Source: Telmatobacter sp. DSM 110680 (GTDB taxonomy: Bacteria; Acidobacteriota; Terriglobia; Terriglobales; Acidobacteriaceae). From it: a stretch of 64,000 nucleotides of DNA. Position numbers and translations under genes: made by a program. Position 1 is the stretch's first letter. Every line of letters begins with the position of its first letter. The stretch lies in the NCBI RefSeq assembly GCF_039994875.1, contig NZ_CP121196.1, forward strand, positions 2,728,001 to 2,792,000. Reading direction: 5' to 3'. Shown here one piece after another: positions 1 through 9,800 of the stretch. The notes under the pieces are model-generated. The model was not told where the DNA came from. It ran no database searches and saw only the letters and a list, made by a program, of their open reading frames with translations.

Positions 1-551
1 TGTGTATAGGGAAGCATGGCAGCGACCTGCGACCACCTGGTGGGCTCGAATGGCTGCCAGTCGCAGTTGGAGGTGTCGTCGCAGTCCCAGGGCCAGGTGG
101 GATTACGGAACCCGGCACTGTGCGTAAGCAGATGCCGGATGGTGATGGTGTCGATCGAGCCGAATTGATCGTGCACTTCGCGCAACTCCGGCACATAACG
201 AACGGCCGGATCATCCAGCGAGAGTTTGCCGCGATCCCTGAGTTGGAGAATTGCGATGGCCGTCATGGTCTTCGTTATTGAGGCCCAGTTGTAGGATGTT
301 GCGTTGTCGATTCGCTGATGGGTTTCACGTCGAGCTTCGCCAAACGCAATCGTCTGTTCAGGTCCCTGACCGCGCACAAGCGCAAATCCACCTCCCACAA
401 CGCCATGCTGCTGGAGCACCGATTCGAACTGAGGACCAAAAGTTATCAGTGAGGAATTTGACTTACGCGCCTGAGATTTTCCGGTGGCAGCGAATGAAAC
501 GGCGGCTATTCCCGCGATCAGGATGTAGATACATGGGCGCTTGGTCGGCAT
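1..551 (-). CDS. Beta-lactamase-family serine hydrolase, N-terminal part (cut by window start)
   Basis: The minus strand reads openly from an ATG at 551 to the window edge, giving 183 residues without a stop. The N-terminus has a hydrophobic export segment (roughly residues 6-22). A 'WASITKTM' motif near residue 87 is the SxxK catalytic motif of class C beta-lactamase/penicillin-binding-protein-like hydrolases, and a 'LLTHSAGF' motif further on is typical of the same family (Pfam Beta-lactamase, PF00144). Members are esterases, D-aminopeptidases or peptidases, so the exact substrate cannot be stated. The YxN and HxG motifs would lie outside the window. The gene is divergent from the receiver gene at 761 with about 210 bp between them. 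Confidence 0.85.
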   Translation of the reverse strand, partial: MPTKRPCIYILIAGIAAVSFAATGKSQARKSNSSLITFGPQFESVLQQHGVVGGGFALVRGQGPEQTIAFGEARRETHQRIDNATSYNWASITKTMTAIAILQLRDRGKLSLDDPAVRYVPELREVHDQFGSIDTITIRHLLTHSAGFRNPTWPWDCDDTSNCDWQPFEPTRWSQVAAMLPYT

Positions 552-760
552 GGCGCAATCATAATATGCGTCGTAAGCCGATCAGAGATCGAAAATCCCA
601 CTGCCGACAAAGTCTTCCGACGAGCGTACATCCAGCAATTGGAGGGGTGCATCTGATTTGTCAAGTGGACCTTGCGTTGGGCGATAAAAGTCATTCCATT
701 AAATTCTCGCCATTTTTTTTGATTTTAGAGATCATCTTTACCAGCTGCGAGGTCAGGAAC

Positions 761-1408
761 GTGAAAAATATATCGAAAGCTACCATCCTATTTGTCGACG
801 ATGAGCCTTGCATGCGCGAGCTTATGGCGATGATTTTGAACGAAGAGGGATTTGAAGTTGCCACTGCTACCGATGGGCTCGACGCCCTTATCCAACTTCG
901 CAGCTTCAGTCCCGATCTCATCATTTCCGACCTGCAGATGCCACGCATGTCGGGAGTCGAGTTCCTTTCCGTTGTCCGCCACCGTTTCCCTACTGTTCCG
1001 GTCCTTGCAATTAGTGGCGCCTTTGATACCGATGAGTTTTCACCTGCCGGCGTAATGGCCGATGCGTTTTATCCCAAAAGCCGCTGCCATCCGGATGAAT
1101 TGATGAAGACTGTACGCGACCTTATGTATTTGCCGCTGTCCCGCCCAACAAACTACCGACCTTGCCAGCCACCGAAAGTGCAGACCGCACGCATAACGCG
1201 AAATGGAAACGGCAACCCAGTCTGCTTGCTGACGTGCACAGATTGCCTTCGGGCATTTTCGTGTACTGGAAATGAGAGCGGCCACGAGACTGAACAGGCG
1301 ACTTGCCAATTCTGCATGACCCCGGTGAGATTCACCCGTGACGTTGCCGCGGCACCTTCATCAGCAATCGTTAGCGCTTGTGGTGCTGTCTCTATTCCTG
1401 CTGCCTGA
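761..1408 (+). CDS. Response-regulator receiver protein with Cys-rich (zinc-ribbon-like) C-terminus
   Basis: The frame is open from 251, but the protein similarity starts at a GTG at 761 preceded by 'caggaac'. Residues 7-125 form a CheY-like receiver: acidic pair 'DDE' at 13-15, phospho-acceptor Asp57 in 'IISDLQMP', and the conserved Lys106 in 'FYPKS'. No output domain of a known DNA-binding type follows. Instead the last 70 residues hold six cysteines (155, 159, 162, 168, 182, 185), including two CxxC pairs that could bind one zinc ion. The 215-aa protein may act by protein contact. No kinase is next to it; the neighbours are a hydrolase and a permease in opposite orientation. Confidence 0.8.
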   Translation: MKNISKATILFVDDEPCMRELMAMILNEEGFEVATATDGLDALIQLRSFSPDLIISDLQMPRMSGVEFLSVVRHRFPTVPVLAISGAFDTDEFSPAGVMADAFYPKSRCHPDELMKTVRDLMYLPLSRPTNYRPCQPPKVQTARITRNGNGNPVCLLTCTDCLRAFSCTGNESGHETEQATCQFCMTPVRFTRDVAAAPSSAIVSACGAVSIPAA

Positions 1409-1426
1409 CTAGATGTACCAGTCAAT

Positions 1427-2764
1427 TTATGCAGCTTCTCCAGGAAGAACTGTATAGCGGCGACGAGCCAGCCATAACAAAATGCCGGCGATGGCCCAGC
1501 AAGTGCCGACGACCTTTGCCTTGGGACTAAGGTTCCACCAAAGGACGGCGCAGGTGAACATGCCGGCCAGAGAAATGAGCATGGGAACCAGTTGCGACCA
1601 TCGACCGTGGCGCCACCCTCGCAAAAGCGACGAAAGATTGACGCCGATGAACGCCAGCAGCGCACCGTAGTTGAGCAGTTCTGCGCCAAGGTCGAAATTG
1701 AGGATCATGGCTCCGGCAAGGCACACGGCCCCGATCAACAGAACATTGTTCCTCGGAATGCGATTCCTGAGGCTGACTGCACCGAAGAAGCGACGCGGGA
1801 TTGCGCCGTCCTGTCCCATTGCGTAGAGCAATCGAGCCGCGCCGAGCTGCGAAGCCATTCCGGAACCCATGTTGGCAAGCAAGAGTGAGGCATTCACAAT
1901 GGCCAGCAGAATCGGGCCGCCCATGCGTCCGGAGACGTGGACATAGGCGGTCGTTATGTCTGGAAAAGCTGCTCCCCGGGGCCAGACCAGCTGGGCAAAA
2001 TAAACCTCGATGCTTGCCAGGATCCCCGTAATGAGGCATGTGAGCACAATAGCGCGAGGAACGCTGCGCGCTGGATCCTTGGCCTCATCTGTGAGCGTCG
2101 ATATGCCGTCGAAACCGATATACGTGAGCACCGCAATGGACGTGCCATGCAGCAGGGCGCCAGAGTTGAAGCTGGCGCGGTTGTAGAGAGGATCGAGGAA
2201 GATGGCCGCGGTGGGATGTGCCATGTGCAAGATCCAGCGCACCGAAGCAATGAGCACCAGGACAATAACGACACCGAGCGCCGCAGCCATCCCGGCGTTG
2301 ATACGAGCAGAAGTTTCGACGCCATTGCAATTCAGAATCGTGAATAGAAGGGCGAAAAAGATGGCCCAAACGACGTAGGGAATCTCTGGCAGGAAATTCA
2401 TCGCCGCTCGACTGCACCAGATCACGCAGATCAGCGGGTTAATAACGTAATCGAGGACCAGACACCATCCAGTGATGTATCCAAGACTGGGATGGATTTC
2501 CTTGCCGACATACAGGAAGGCCGACCCCCCGTGTGGATAGACACGTGCCATGCGGCCATAGCTTACAGACGTAAATAGCATCGCCACCATGGCGAGGAGG
2601 ATCACCGCGACGACGTGTCCGCGGGATTCTGTGTAGAGAACGCCGAACACCGGCATGGGGGCCGTGGGTTGGATGAGGATGATTCCGTAAAGCACCAAGT
2701 CACGAAAGCGCAGAGTGCGCTTAAGTCCGATCGTTTCGGATTGCGACTGGGGGCTCGTCGCCAT
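1427..2764 (-). CDS. APC-superfamily permease
   Basis: A 445-aa integral membrane protein with about 12 hydrophobic segments starting at 'LVLYGIILIQPTAP'. The first helix glycine/proline pattern and the 'GFDGISTLTDEAKDP' segment near residue 215 (the helix-6/loop region of amino acid-polyamine-organocation transporters) place it in the APC superfamily. The substrate cannot be read from sequence; APC members mainly move amino acids and amines. The ATG at 2764 has a 'gagg' ribosome site, and the gene begins 8 bp after the stop of the GH2 gene, so both are almost certainly one transcript. The pairing with a glucosaminidase-like enzyme suggests an amine-containing or peptide-derived substrate, which is inference. 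Confidence 0.85.
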   Translation of the reverse strand: MATSPQSQSETIGLKRTLRFRDLVLYGIILIQPTAPMPVFGVLYTESRGHVVAVILLAMVAMLFTSVSYGRMARVYPHGGSAFLYVGKEIHPSLGYITGWCLVLDYVINPLICVIWCSRAAMNFLPEIPYVVWAIFFALLFTILNCNGVETSARINAGMAAALGVVIVLVLIASVRWILHMAHPTAAIFLDPLYNRASFNSGALLHGTSIAVLTYIGFDGISTLTDEAKDPARSVPRAIVLTCLITGILASIEVYFAQLVWPRGAAFPDITTAYVHVSGRMGGPILLAIVNASLLLANMGSGMASQLGAARLLYAMGQDGAIPRRFFGAVSLRNRIPRNNVLLIGAVCLAGAMILNFDLGAELLNYGALLAFIGVNLSSLLRGWRHGRWSQLVPMLISLAGMFTCAVLWWNLSPKAKVVGTCWAIAGILLWLARRRYTVLPGEAA

Positions 2765-2772
2765 TCAGATCC

Positions 2773-5424
2773 TCAATGCGCTACTACGGCGGTTGTGGGA
2801 GTGAGGACAATGGGTGCGACATTCCATCCATCGAGTTGTACGGCAGGCGTCTCGCTCTGGCCTTCAGGCAACTGCGCCGTCAGGGTCGTGGATTCTCCCG
2901 GAGTCAGCTCGATCCAATTGTCTGACCACAGTACTGGCGCGATCAGGCCACCTGTAGTTGTGCGTACGGAGGCGCGAAGCTGAAATGCCAATGCTTTGGA
3001 ATGATTTGAGAGATGCACATGAACTTGGGTGCCATGCACGGTGTTTTCGATTTCAGCGTGGGCTTCTATTTGGGCCGCGGGCAAATGGGCGAGTGCAGTC
3101 AGATCTTCGTGGCGGGCAGCAGGAGTGTGGGTGTAGTCAGTGTTTTCCCAATCGAAAGAAGTGAGGGTACCCGGCACCCAGTAGAAGTTATGGCTCACGA
3201 CGTGGCCAGTCGGATCGGCCAGCGACAAGTCGATAAAAAAGAGTCTCTCAGCACCAGCGAAGAGGCTTGACGGAATGGTGAAGACGCGCTGGGCACTATC
3301 GGCGTTTGAATCGACATCGGACTGCGCGCTGTAGAGCTCGTTCCAGGCGAGCCCGTACACATGTGCGCTTGCGCGGAGATTCGTCGCGTCCGCATAGGTG
3401 CTGTTTACCACGTCGACGGAGTGACCATCGTAGGCGTATTGGATATGCAGCGGCTCGCAGGCTTTCTTCGTTCCGAAGTATCCGCCGCCCGTGTCGAGGT
3501 AGTAGTCATAGAGATGCCAGATCATCGACGGCCACGCATTGTTCAGCATCCATTGGATGACGCCGGTCGAGGTGTACTTGTTTCTGCTATAAGCCTCGAA
3601 CATCGCGCGCTCCGAGTCATATTCCATGGTCTGCGCCATGCGTTCGTAGTCGGCTGCGGAATTTGGCTTGGCGTAGATGGCCTCCATAGCCGAGTCGAAG
3701 ACTTTCAGGTTCAGAAATTCTCCTCCTCCGTTGTGAAGGCTCCACGTGCCCGACGGCGGCCATGCTTCGGGATCGGGGAGAAAGAGCTTACGACTTGCCA
3801 ACGACGGGATAGCGGGTCCTGGGCTGGTCTCAGTGTTGTACCCCATAGCGCCGCCGTAACGTGTTCCGAAGTACCAATAGCTCGGTGCGACGTAGTCATA
3901 AGGCCCCGTCATCTTTACACCACTTTCGCCAGTCACCGTGGTCGGAGTTCCGGTAGCCGAAGAGAGAATCGGGTTCGGCCAGTGCGTTTCGGATTCAACT
4001 TTGAGATAGGCGCTCTCTACGTCCGCGGGCGGCGGATTATCGCTGCCATTGAGCCAGACCAGCAGGCTGGCATGGTGACGCAGCCGCAGCATTTGTGATC
4101 GCAATGATGCGGTTGCGATGGTCAGGTCTTCCGGCTTCCAATCCTTCCAGTGCTCCCAGTGATCGCAGCAGCACCATCCAAGCATCACGAAGATGCCACG
4201 CTCATCGGCGAGGCGGAAGAAGTCGTCTGTCTCAAGCTTTCCCTCAAGACGAATCGTGTTGAGATTCATGTCTTGTACAAGCTGAAACTGATCGCGAAGG
4301 CGCTTGTCATCAGTGCGCAGCAGCATGTCCTGTGACCAGCCCGCACCACGAATGAGAATTGGCTTGCCATTTATTCGGAAGAGCCGCTCACCGCCAGGCG
4401 TGAGTTCTGATGTGACTTCGCGAATGCCAAAGCTGGCCGTTTGCTCGTCTGTGACATGGCCCTGACTGCCGAAGCTAACAGTGATCTGCTCAAGGTGCGG
4501 CTCGCCCATCTGCCGAGGCCACCAAAGTTTTGGATTCTGCAGGCGGAGAGCAGGGAACTGTTCCGGGCTGAAGGCTACGGTTTGATCTTCGTGCGCTGCC
4601 AACTCGACGGTCTTCTCGAAGTGCGCGCCTGCCGCGGTTCCGCTGATGAGTCCTTTAATGGGAGAGGCTGTTGCATTGTGCAACTCCGCATAGACGATGA
4701 GATCTGCCTTGCTCAACGAGCCGTTTGTAAAGTGCGTGACCACAAGCGGCGACCGAACGGTGACGGGGCCAGTCTCGACAATGTCCACCGTTCCCCAAAG
4801 GCCCATATCTTTATCGGGTGGGCACGGGTTCCAATCAACCCAGTTAATACCGAGATCCTTCTCAGTTGGCGCGCTGGTCTTGACGGCAATGACGTTTGAT
4901 TTTTCGGGAGTAATGGCATCCGTGACATCGAAGTCATAGGTCCGATAGGCTCCAGCTACTGACGAGGAATCGGCGATCTTGTGGCCGTTGATCCAGACTT
5001 CGCCGCGATAGTTGATGCCGCCAAAGTGTAGCCAGAGACGATTGCCTTTTGCAGATAGCGCCGGAGCCGCGAACTCTTTGCGATACCACCACGCGCAGGC
5101 GTACGGACTGCTCGCATCCATCGGGAGATTCGCGAAGTTATGTCCAATGGGATAGCTGGTGCCGGGGATTTTGCGAAGATTGTCTCCGAAGTACGGATCC
5201 GGGAAAATACCTGCGTTGACTTGCGCTGCAAGTACTGTGCTCGGCACCGAAGTCTTCATCCAGCCATCGGTCGAATACTGCGTCGTCGAGATCGCTTCTC
5301 CCGCGGCTGTAGCTTTGCATGCCGACTGCAGTTGCCAGTCATCATGCAGCGGAGTTGTTTTCTCCGCAATCAACGGCGCAGACACAAAGCAGAAAACCAA
5401 AAAGGCGAAGGATATTGGGTTCAT
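2773..5424 (-). CDS. GH2 exo-beta-D-glucosaminidase-like enzyme (secreted)
   Basis: 883 aa from an ATG at 5424 ('aaagg' upstream; a GTG two codons earlier is possible). A signal peptide covers about residues 1-22. A GH2 sugar-binding domain (about 30-220), an Ig-like domain (about 220-330, with 'NPKLWWPRQMG') and a TIM barrel (about 335-650) follow. The usual Asn-Glu acid/base pair of GH2 is replaced by 'GSDN' with Asp462, and the nucleophile is Glu532 in 'YNTETSPGPA'. This Ser-Asp variant and the 'GWCCCDHWE' segment are characteristic of the GH2 subfamily that includes the exo-beta-D-glucosaminidase CsxA (catalytic pair D469/E541). The likely action is release of glucosamine from chitosan-type chains; a related mannosidase activity cannot be excluded. 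It heads an operon with the APC permease and has a LacI-type operator upstream. Confidence 0.87.
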   Translation of the reverse strand: MNPISFAFLVFCFVSAPLIAEKTTPLHDDWQLQSACKATAAGEAISTTQYSTDGWMKTSVPSTVLAAQVNAGIFPDPYFGDNLRKIPGTSYPIGHNFANLPMDASSPYACAWWYRKEFAAPALSAKGNRLWLHFGGINYRGEVWINGHKIADSSSVAGAYRTYDFDVTDAITPEKSNVIAVKTSAPTEKDLGINWVDWNPCPPDKDMGLWGTVDIVETGPVTVRSPLVVTHFTNGSLSKADLIVYAELHNATASPIKGLISGTAAGAHFEKTVELAAHEDQTVAFSPEQFPALRLQNPKLWWPRQMGEPHLEQITVSFGSQGHVTDEQTASFGIREVTSELTPGGERLFRINGKPILIRGAGWSQDMLLRTDDKRLRDQFQLVQDMNLNTIRLEGKLETDDFFRLADERGIFVMLGWCCCDHWEHWKDWKPEDLTIATASLRSQMLRLRHHASLLVWLNGSDNPPPADVESAYLKVESETHWPNPILSSATGTPTTVTGESGVKMTGPYDYVAPSYWYFGTRYGGAMGYNTETSPGPAIPSLASRKLFLPDPEAWPPSGTWSLHNGGGEFLNLKVFDSAMEAIYAKPNSAADYERMAQTMEYDSERAMFEAYSRNKYTSTGVIQWMLNNAWPSMIWHLYDYYLDTGGGYFGTKKACEPLHIQYAYDGHSVDVVNSTYADATNLRASAHVYGLAWNELYSAQSDVDSNADSAQRVFTIPSSLFAGAERLFFIDLSLADPTGHVVSHNFYWVPGTLTSFDWENTDYTHTPAARHEDLTALAHLPAAQIEAHAEIENTVHGTQVHVHLSNHSKALAFQLRASVRTTTGGLIAPVLWSDNWIELTPGESTTLTAQLPEGQSETPAVQLDGWNVAPIVLTPTTAVVAH

Positions 5425-5476
5425 AGGCACCTTTGTGCTTCAACAACAAGACATGTTCGGAACTTCGCTGAGTTAA

Positions 5477-5492
5477 GTTCAATCGTTTGAAT
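5477..5492. promoter_or_regulatory. LacI-family operator candidate, GH2 promoter
   Basis: Read on the minus strand the site is ATTCAAACGATTGAAC, identical at 14 of 16 positions to the perfect palindrome at 6783-6798. It has the central CG typical of LacI/PurR operators and lies a few bases downstream of the -10 element of the GH2 promoter, a position that fits simple repression by the LacI-family protein encoded next door. Confidence 0.65.
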
Positions 5493-5496
5493 TGCG

Positions 5497-5525
5497 AATA
5501 TCTCCCGCGAACGTTAGATTGTCAA
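5497..5525 (-). promoter_or_regulatory. Sigma70-like promoter for the GH2-permease operon
   Basis: On the minus strand TTGACA (5525-5520) and GATATT (5502-5497) are separated by exactly 17 bp. The -35 element overlaps the last codons of the LacI-family gene, and the operator follows at once. About 70 bp separate the -10 box from the GH2 start codon. Confidence 0.55.
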
Positions 5526-6623
5526 GCGCGATTTTGGCGGACCGCTGCGGCGCGACGCCGGCATTCTGGGCGCGGTCGACGTACGCACTACAAGCTCCGG
5601 CGGAGCTTTGTACAGTTTGACTGGCTTCCTATTCTGTTCGCGAGACTTGAGAGCCTCTAAAGTCCATTCCGAAGCCATTAGACCCATTTCATGGAGCGGT
5701 TGGCGAATGGTGGTGACGCCGGGAGTGGAAACGGCGGCTGGCAGTACATCATCAAAACCAACCACCGAACAATCGCCGGGTACGTTCAGGCCCGCATCGG
5801 AGAGCCCACGTATGACGCCGAGCGCGGTGAGATCGTCGAATGCCAAAACGGCTGTGAATGCACGTCCAGATGCAATCATCTCCTTTGAGAAGCGCAATCC
5901 TCCTTCAAACCCCGAGATTGAATCCGTCAGGTTTGGAAGCTGAAACACTAGCCGGCGATCAAGGTGAATCCCCGCATCCACCGCGGTGCGTTGCACTCCA
6001 GCCCAACGCGGCTCTGTATCAAAAAGCTCTTCTGGTCCACGAACGATAGCGATTTGGCGATGTCCAAGATCGATGAGATGGCGCATGGCCAGCGCGCCGC
6101 CTGCTTCGTTATCTACGAGCAAAGAGCTGATCTTCTTTGGGGTGAGATCACGCCCCACGATGACAATTGGAACTTGATTCTTTTCGACATCTTCCAGCAG
6201 ATTTGTTTCCTGGAAGATCCAACTAGCAATCACAATGACGCCCTCAGCCCTTCGCTCGAGAATCATCCTGAGATAACTGTCGAAGAGTTTGCGCTGCGTC
6301 TGCGCGTCGACGAGAAGAGGTAGATAATCCCCTGGCTGAAGGCCGGCCTGTATTCCATGAACAATGGGGATGCAAAACGGGTCTGACAGATCATACGCAA
6401 GCACGGCGATAGTCTGGCTGCGACGACGGCGTAGAGAACGAGCATAGGCATCGGGATGATACCCGAGCTGAGTTGCCATTTTCCGGATTCGGTCGCGAGT
6501 CGAGGCGGCGACGTTTTGTGAAAGCGGAGCTTCGCTCAGGACGATGGAGACCGTTGAGACGGAGTATCCGCATGCCTGTGCGATATCCAAAAGAGTCACG
6601 TGGCCGGATTTGCGTTGGACCAT
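5514..6623 (-). CDS. LacI-family transcriptional regulator
   Basis: 369 aa from the ATG at 6623, which has an excellent ribosome site ('gggggagg', 5 bp upstream); a TTG six codons earlier is unlikely. The N-terminus has the LacI helix-turn-helix 'TLLDIAQACGYSVSTVS' (about 10-26) and the hinge 'LGYHPDAYARSLR' (about 52-64). The remainder (about 70-345) is a periplasmic-binding-protein-like sugar sensor with 'FDDLTALGVIRGL' and 'VVGFDDV' segments. The flanking targets carry near-identical palindromes (5477-5492 and 6783-6798), so the protein very likely represses the GH2-permease operon and the TonB-dependent receptor, and may control itself through the second site, about 160 bp upstream of its own start. 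The inducer is presumably a sugar freed by the GH2 enzyme. Confidence 0.93.
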   Translation of the reverse strand: MVQRKSGHVTLLDIAQACGYSVSTVSIVLSEAPLSQNVAASTRDRIRKMATQLGYHPDAYARSLRRRRSQTIAVLAYDLSDPFCIPIVHGIQAGLQPGDYLPLLVDAQTQRKLFDSYLRMILERRAEGVIVIASWIFQETNLLEDVEKNQVPIVIVGRDLTPKKISSLLVDNEAGGALAMRHLIDLGHRQIAIVRGPEELFDTEPRWAGVQRTAVDAGIHLDRRLVFQLPNLTDSISGFEGGLRFSKEMIASGRAFTAVLAFDDLTALGVIRGLSDAGLNVPGDCSVVGFDDVLPAAVSTPGVTTIRQPLHEMGLMASEWTLEALKSREQNRKPVKLYKAPPELVVRTSTAPRMPASRRSGPPKSRLTI

Positions 6624-6740
6624 CTTGCCTCCCCCTTGCAATTACGTCAGGCAATCGCGTCATTTTGCCACATACCCACGCCATTCGGTCTGGAAAGGCT
6701 GCGTAGGGCCATGGTCGAAAACCAATCAAGCACTTTGTGC

Positions 6741-6769
6741 TTGACATGTAAAAGAAACGATTCTACATT
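6741..6769 (+). promoter_or_regulatory. Sigma70-like promoter for the TonB-dependent receptor
   Basis: TTGACA at 6741-6746 and TACATT at 6764-6769 with a 17-bp spacer. The predicted transcription start is around 6776, just before the 16-bp operator at 6783 and about 50 bp before the receptor start codon. Confidence 0.6.
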
Positions 6770-6782
6770 CTGCTGTCAAGAG

Positions 6783-6798
6783 ATTCAAACGTTTGAAT
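6783..6798. promoter_or_regulatory. LacI-family operator, perfect 16-bp palindrome
   Basis: ATTCAAACGTTTGAAT is perfectly self-complementary with a central CG, the hallmark of LacI/PurR-type operators. It lies between the receptor promoter and its start codon, where bound repressor would block transcription, and it is 160 bp upstream of the divergent LacI-family gene. Confidence 0.75.
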
Positions 6799-6823
6799 AA
6801 GGCGTTTGACCCCGGGGGTAGCC

Positions 6824-9800
6824 ATGAACGTCCAGTGTGCGCGGACTGCGGGAACGCGGTTCCTCTTCCTTATTTGCGTGCTGATCGCCTTCACTTCTGG
6901 AGCCTTTGCGCAGGCTGGGAGAGGGTCAATCAGCGGGCTGGTAACCGATCCATCTGGCGCGATCATTCAAGGTGCCAGTGTTGTTGCGCAAAGCCAGGCG
7001 ACCGGTTTGAAACTCACAACGACGTCCAATTCTTCCGGTTTGTATTCTTTTATTTCGCTCGCTCCCGGCAAATACCAGGTGACCGCAAGCGCGAAGGGTT
7101 TCGAAACACTCGTTGAAAAGAACATTACTGTCTCAGTGGACCAGGTCTCTGAGATAAATCTCGCGTTAAAAATTGGAAGCGCGAGCGAACTCGTGAACGT
7201 GAATGGCGCCACGGCTCTGGTGGAAGCAAGCAACTCAACGGTCGGACAGTTGATCAATGCCGATACAATCGATCGCGTTCCGTTGTTGACGCGAAACGTT
7301 TACGATCTCATTCAGTTGAGCGCTGGTGTCACCCCGGCCAATGGCGCGCCGAATTCATCGAGCTCGTTTGCCATTCAAAACATCTCCAGCGGCCGCCCTG
7401 GCGTAGACGTCTCTTCCTACACCATTAATGGGGCGATTGTTGGGTCAGTTTATTTCATGGTCGACGGCAGCCCGTTGGGGATTGCGGAGAACAACGTTGC
7501 CGCGATCATCCCTGCGCTCGACATTCCAGAGGACGGCGTTGAAGAGACCCGCGTGGAGACCCAGAACACGCCAGCGTCCTATCAGAGCGGCGGCGCTGGA
7601 GTCATAAGCCTTGTTACCAAGTCCGGCACCAACAATTTTCACGGCGATCTGTTCGGTGTTTTTCGGCCCGATGTGCTCGCTGCAAATGAATACTTCAACA
7701 AGCAGAGCCAGATCGCTAGTGGAACTTCTAATACGCCGCCGTCCTTTCATCGGTACCAGGAAGGCGGCGCATTTGGCGGCCCCATCCTGCACGACAAGCT
7801 CTTTATCTTCGGCGATTACGAAGCTACGCAACAGCAGCAGTTCGATGGCTCAAACTACTTTGTTGTTCCGACAACGGCGGAACGAACGGGGGATTTCTCG
7901 GCCGATAGCTTTACTATCTACGATCCCACGCAGCCGGACAATCCGGACGGAACGCGTCAGGCATTCGCGAACAATACGATTTCGAACCCGAATCCGATTG
8001 CATTGAAATTCCTGTCGGAATTCCCAAAATGCAATTACCCCAACCCAACTACCTGCGACGCAAGCTCTGACGATGTTTCGCTTAATTACTTTGCGCCTGG
8101 TCTTGATCCGACGTCTGCCCAAAGGTTCGATGTCCGGATGGACTGGGTCAAGAGCGAGAGGCAGCGGGTCTTCGGCAGATTCTCTTTCGACCGGCTCTTC
8201 ACTTCGACTTACAATGCATTCCACAACATGTGGGACTTAAATTACGCGCAGAACGTGACCAATGGCCGCAACTTTCTGCTGGCGGATGATCTGACGCTTA
8301 GTCCGACAACATTTCTGCAGTTGCGCTATTCCTTCACCCGCCATTACGAGAACCAGGGCGGTGATCCGAGACAGAACGGCTTCGACATCACGACGCTCGG
8401 CTTCCCATCATCGCTGGCTGCGGAGGAGGTGTACAAGCTTCTTCCGTTTGTCATCTTCAACGATAATGGCAGCGGTATCGGCGGCACAGCTGACTACAAC
8501 ACCTTTCAATACGCCAGTGAGAACAACGACGCTAATGTTTCGGTGACCAAGGTTCTCAACAAACACGAACTTTCTGCCGGCTTCGAATACATGAAGCGGT
8601 TCCTGAACGTCGGTCAACCTCCGGCTGCTTCGGGATCTTACGCGTTCGACATTTCGGCAACTGACCAGCAGACCAATCCTGCGAGTGGAAATTACGTTGG
8701 CGGCAGCGATTTCGCATCATTCCTCACCGGAATGGGTACACCTCCAGGCACTGAGTCAGGGAACTATCCCAACTTTACAAAGGACCTCTTTGCCGCAGAG
8801 GCAAGTCCCTACTATGCCGCTTTCGTCGAAGATACCTTTCGGCCGAACACAACTTTGACCATCACCGCCGGTCTGCGCTGGGACATCTTTGGCGGGAAGA
8901 CTGAGCGCCACAATCGCTTCGAATACTTCAATCCGACAGCATCCGCCACAGCAGCGGGAGTGAGTTACACAGGCGCCGAGGCTTATGTCACCAGCGGCAA
9001 TCGCTCGCCGTTCACCACGAATATGAAGGACTTGGGGCCGCGCATCGGTATTGCGTGGCAACCCGTGAAGTCGTTAGTAATTCGTGCGGGAGGCGGCATC
9101 TACTTCGGGCCAAGTCCGCACATGGTCGGCGGAACGGGTCTGGATAGTGATGGATTCTCTTCATCGACAACCTGGAATGCCACCTGTTTCAATGCCGATG
9201 GCAACACCGTATTTAACGGCTCGTCCGCCTGCAACGGAGCTGCGCCCGGGAGTCCGGCACCGAGTTTTACAGGCGCCTACTCTCTGAGCGATCCGTTTCC
9301 CGGAGGAGTTGTTCCCTTGATTGCCAATCCTACCGGCCTCGCAAACAATCTTGGCAACTCGCTCAACACCATGCTGCATTCGCAGCGCACGCCGACTACT
9401 TATAACTTCAATTTTGGTGTCGAGTACGAGTTGCCGCATCAGGTGGTATTCAGTGCGGGGTATGTAGGAAGCCGTGGTCTCTTCTTGCCTCTTGGCACGC
9501 TCGACCTGAATCAGCTTGATCTCGCGACGATTCAAAAGTACAACTACTCGCTGTGCGTAGATACGTCTGATCCGAACTGCACGATGGTGGCGAACACATG
9601 GGCACCAATTCAGCCGTCAACGAATTCGAATTTTGGCGCGGCCACTGTTCCGCTCTGGGTCTCTCTGCAGCAATACCCGCAATTTGGAAATGGCAGCTAT
9701 GGCGCCGGCAACGGCGTAGTTGTGCACGGCTATCCCGGCGGCGACTCTGACTATAGCTCGCTTCAAACAAAAGTACAAAAGCGTCTCACGCATCACTTCA

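Noticed and set aside
251..760. The long open upstream part of the receiver frame (170 codons)
   Set aside because: It is antisense to the serine hydrolase gene for most of its length, and protein similarity starts only at the GTG at 761.
3361..4098. A 245-codon plus-strand frame inside the GH2 gene
   Set aside because: It is antisense to strong GH2 catalytic domains and has no protein features of its own.
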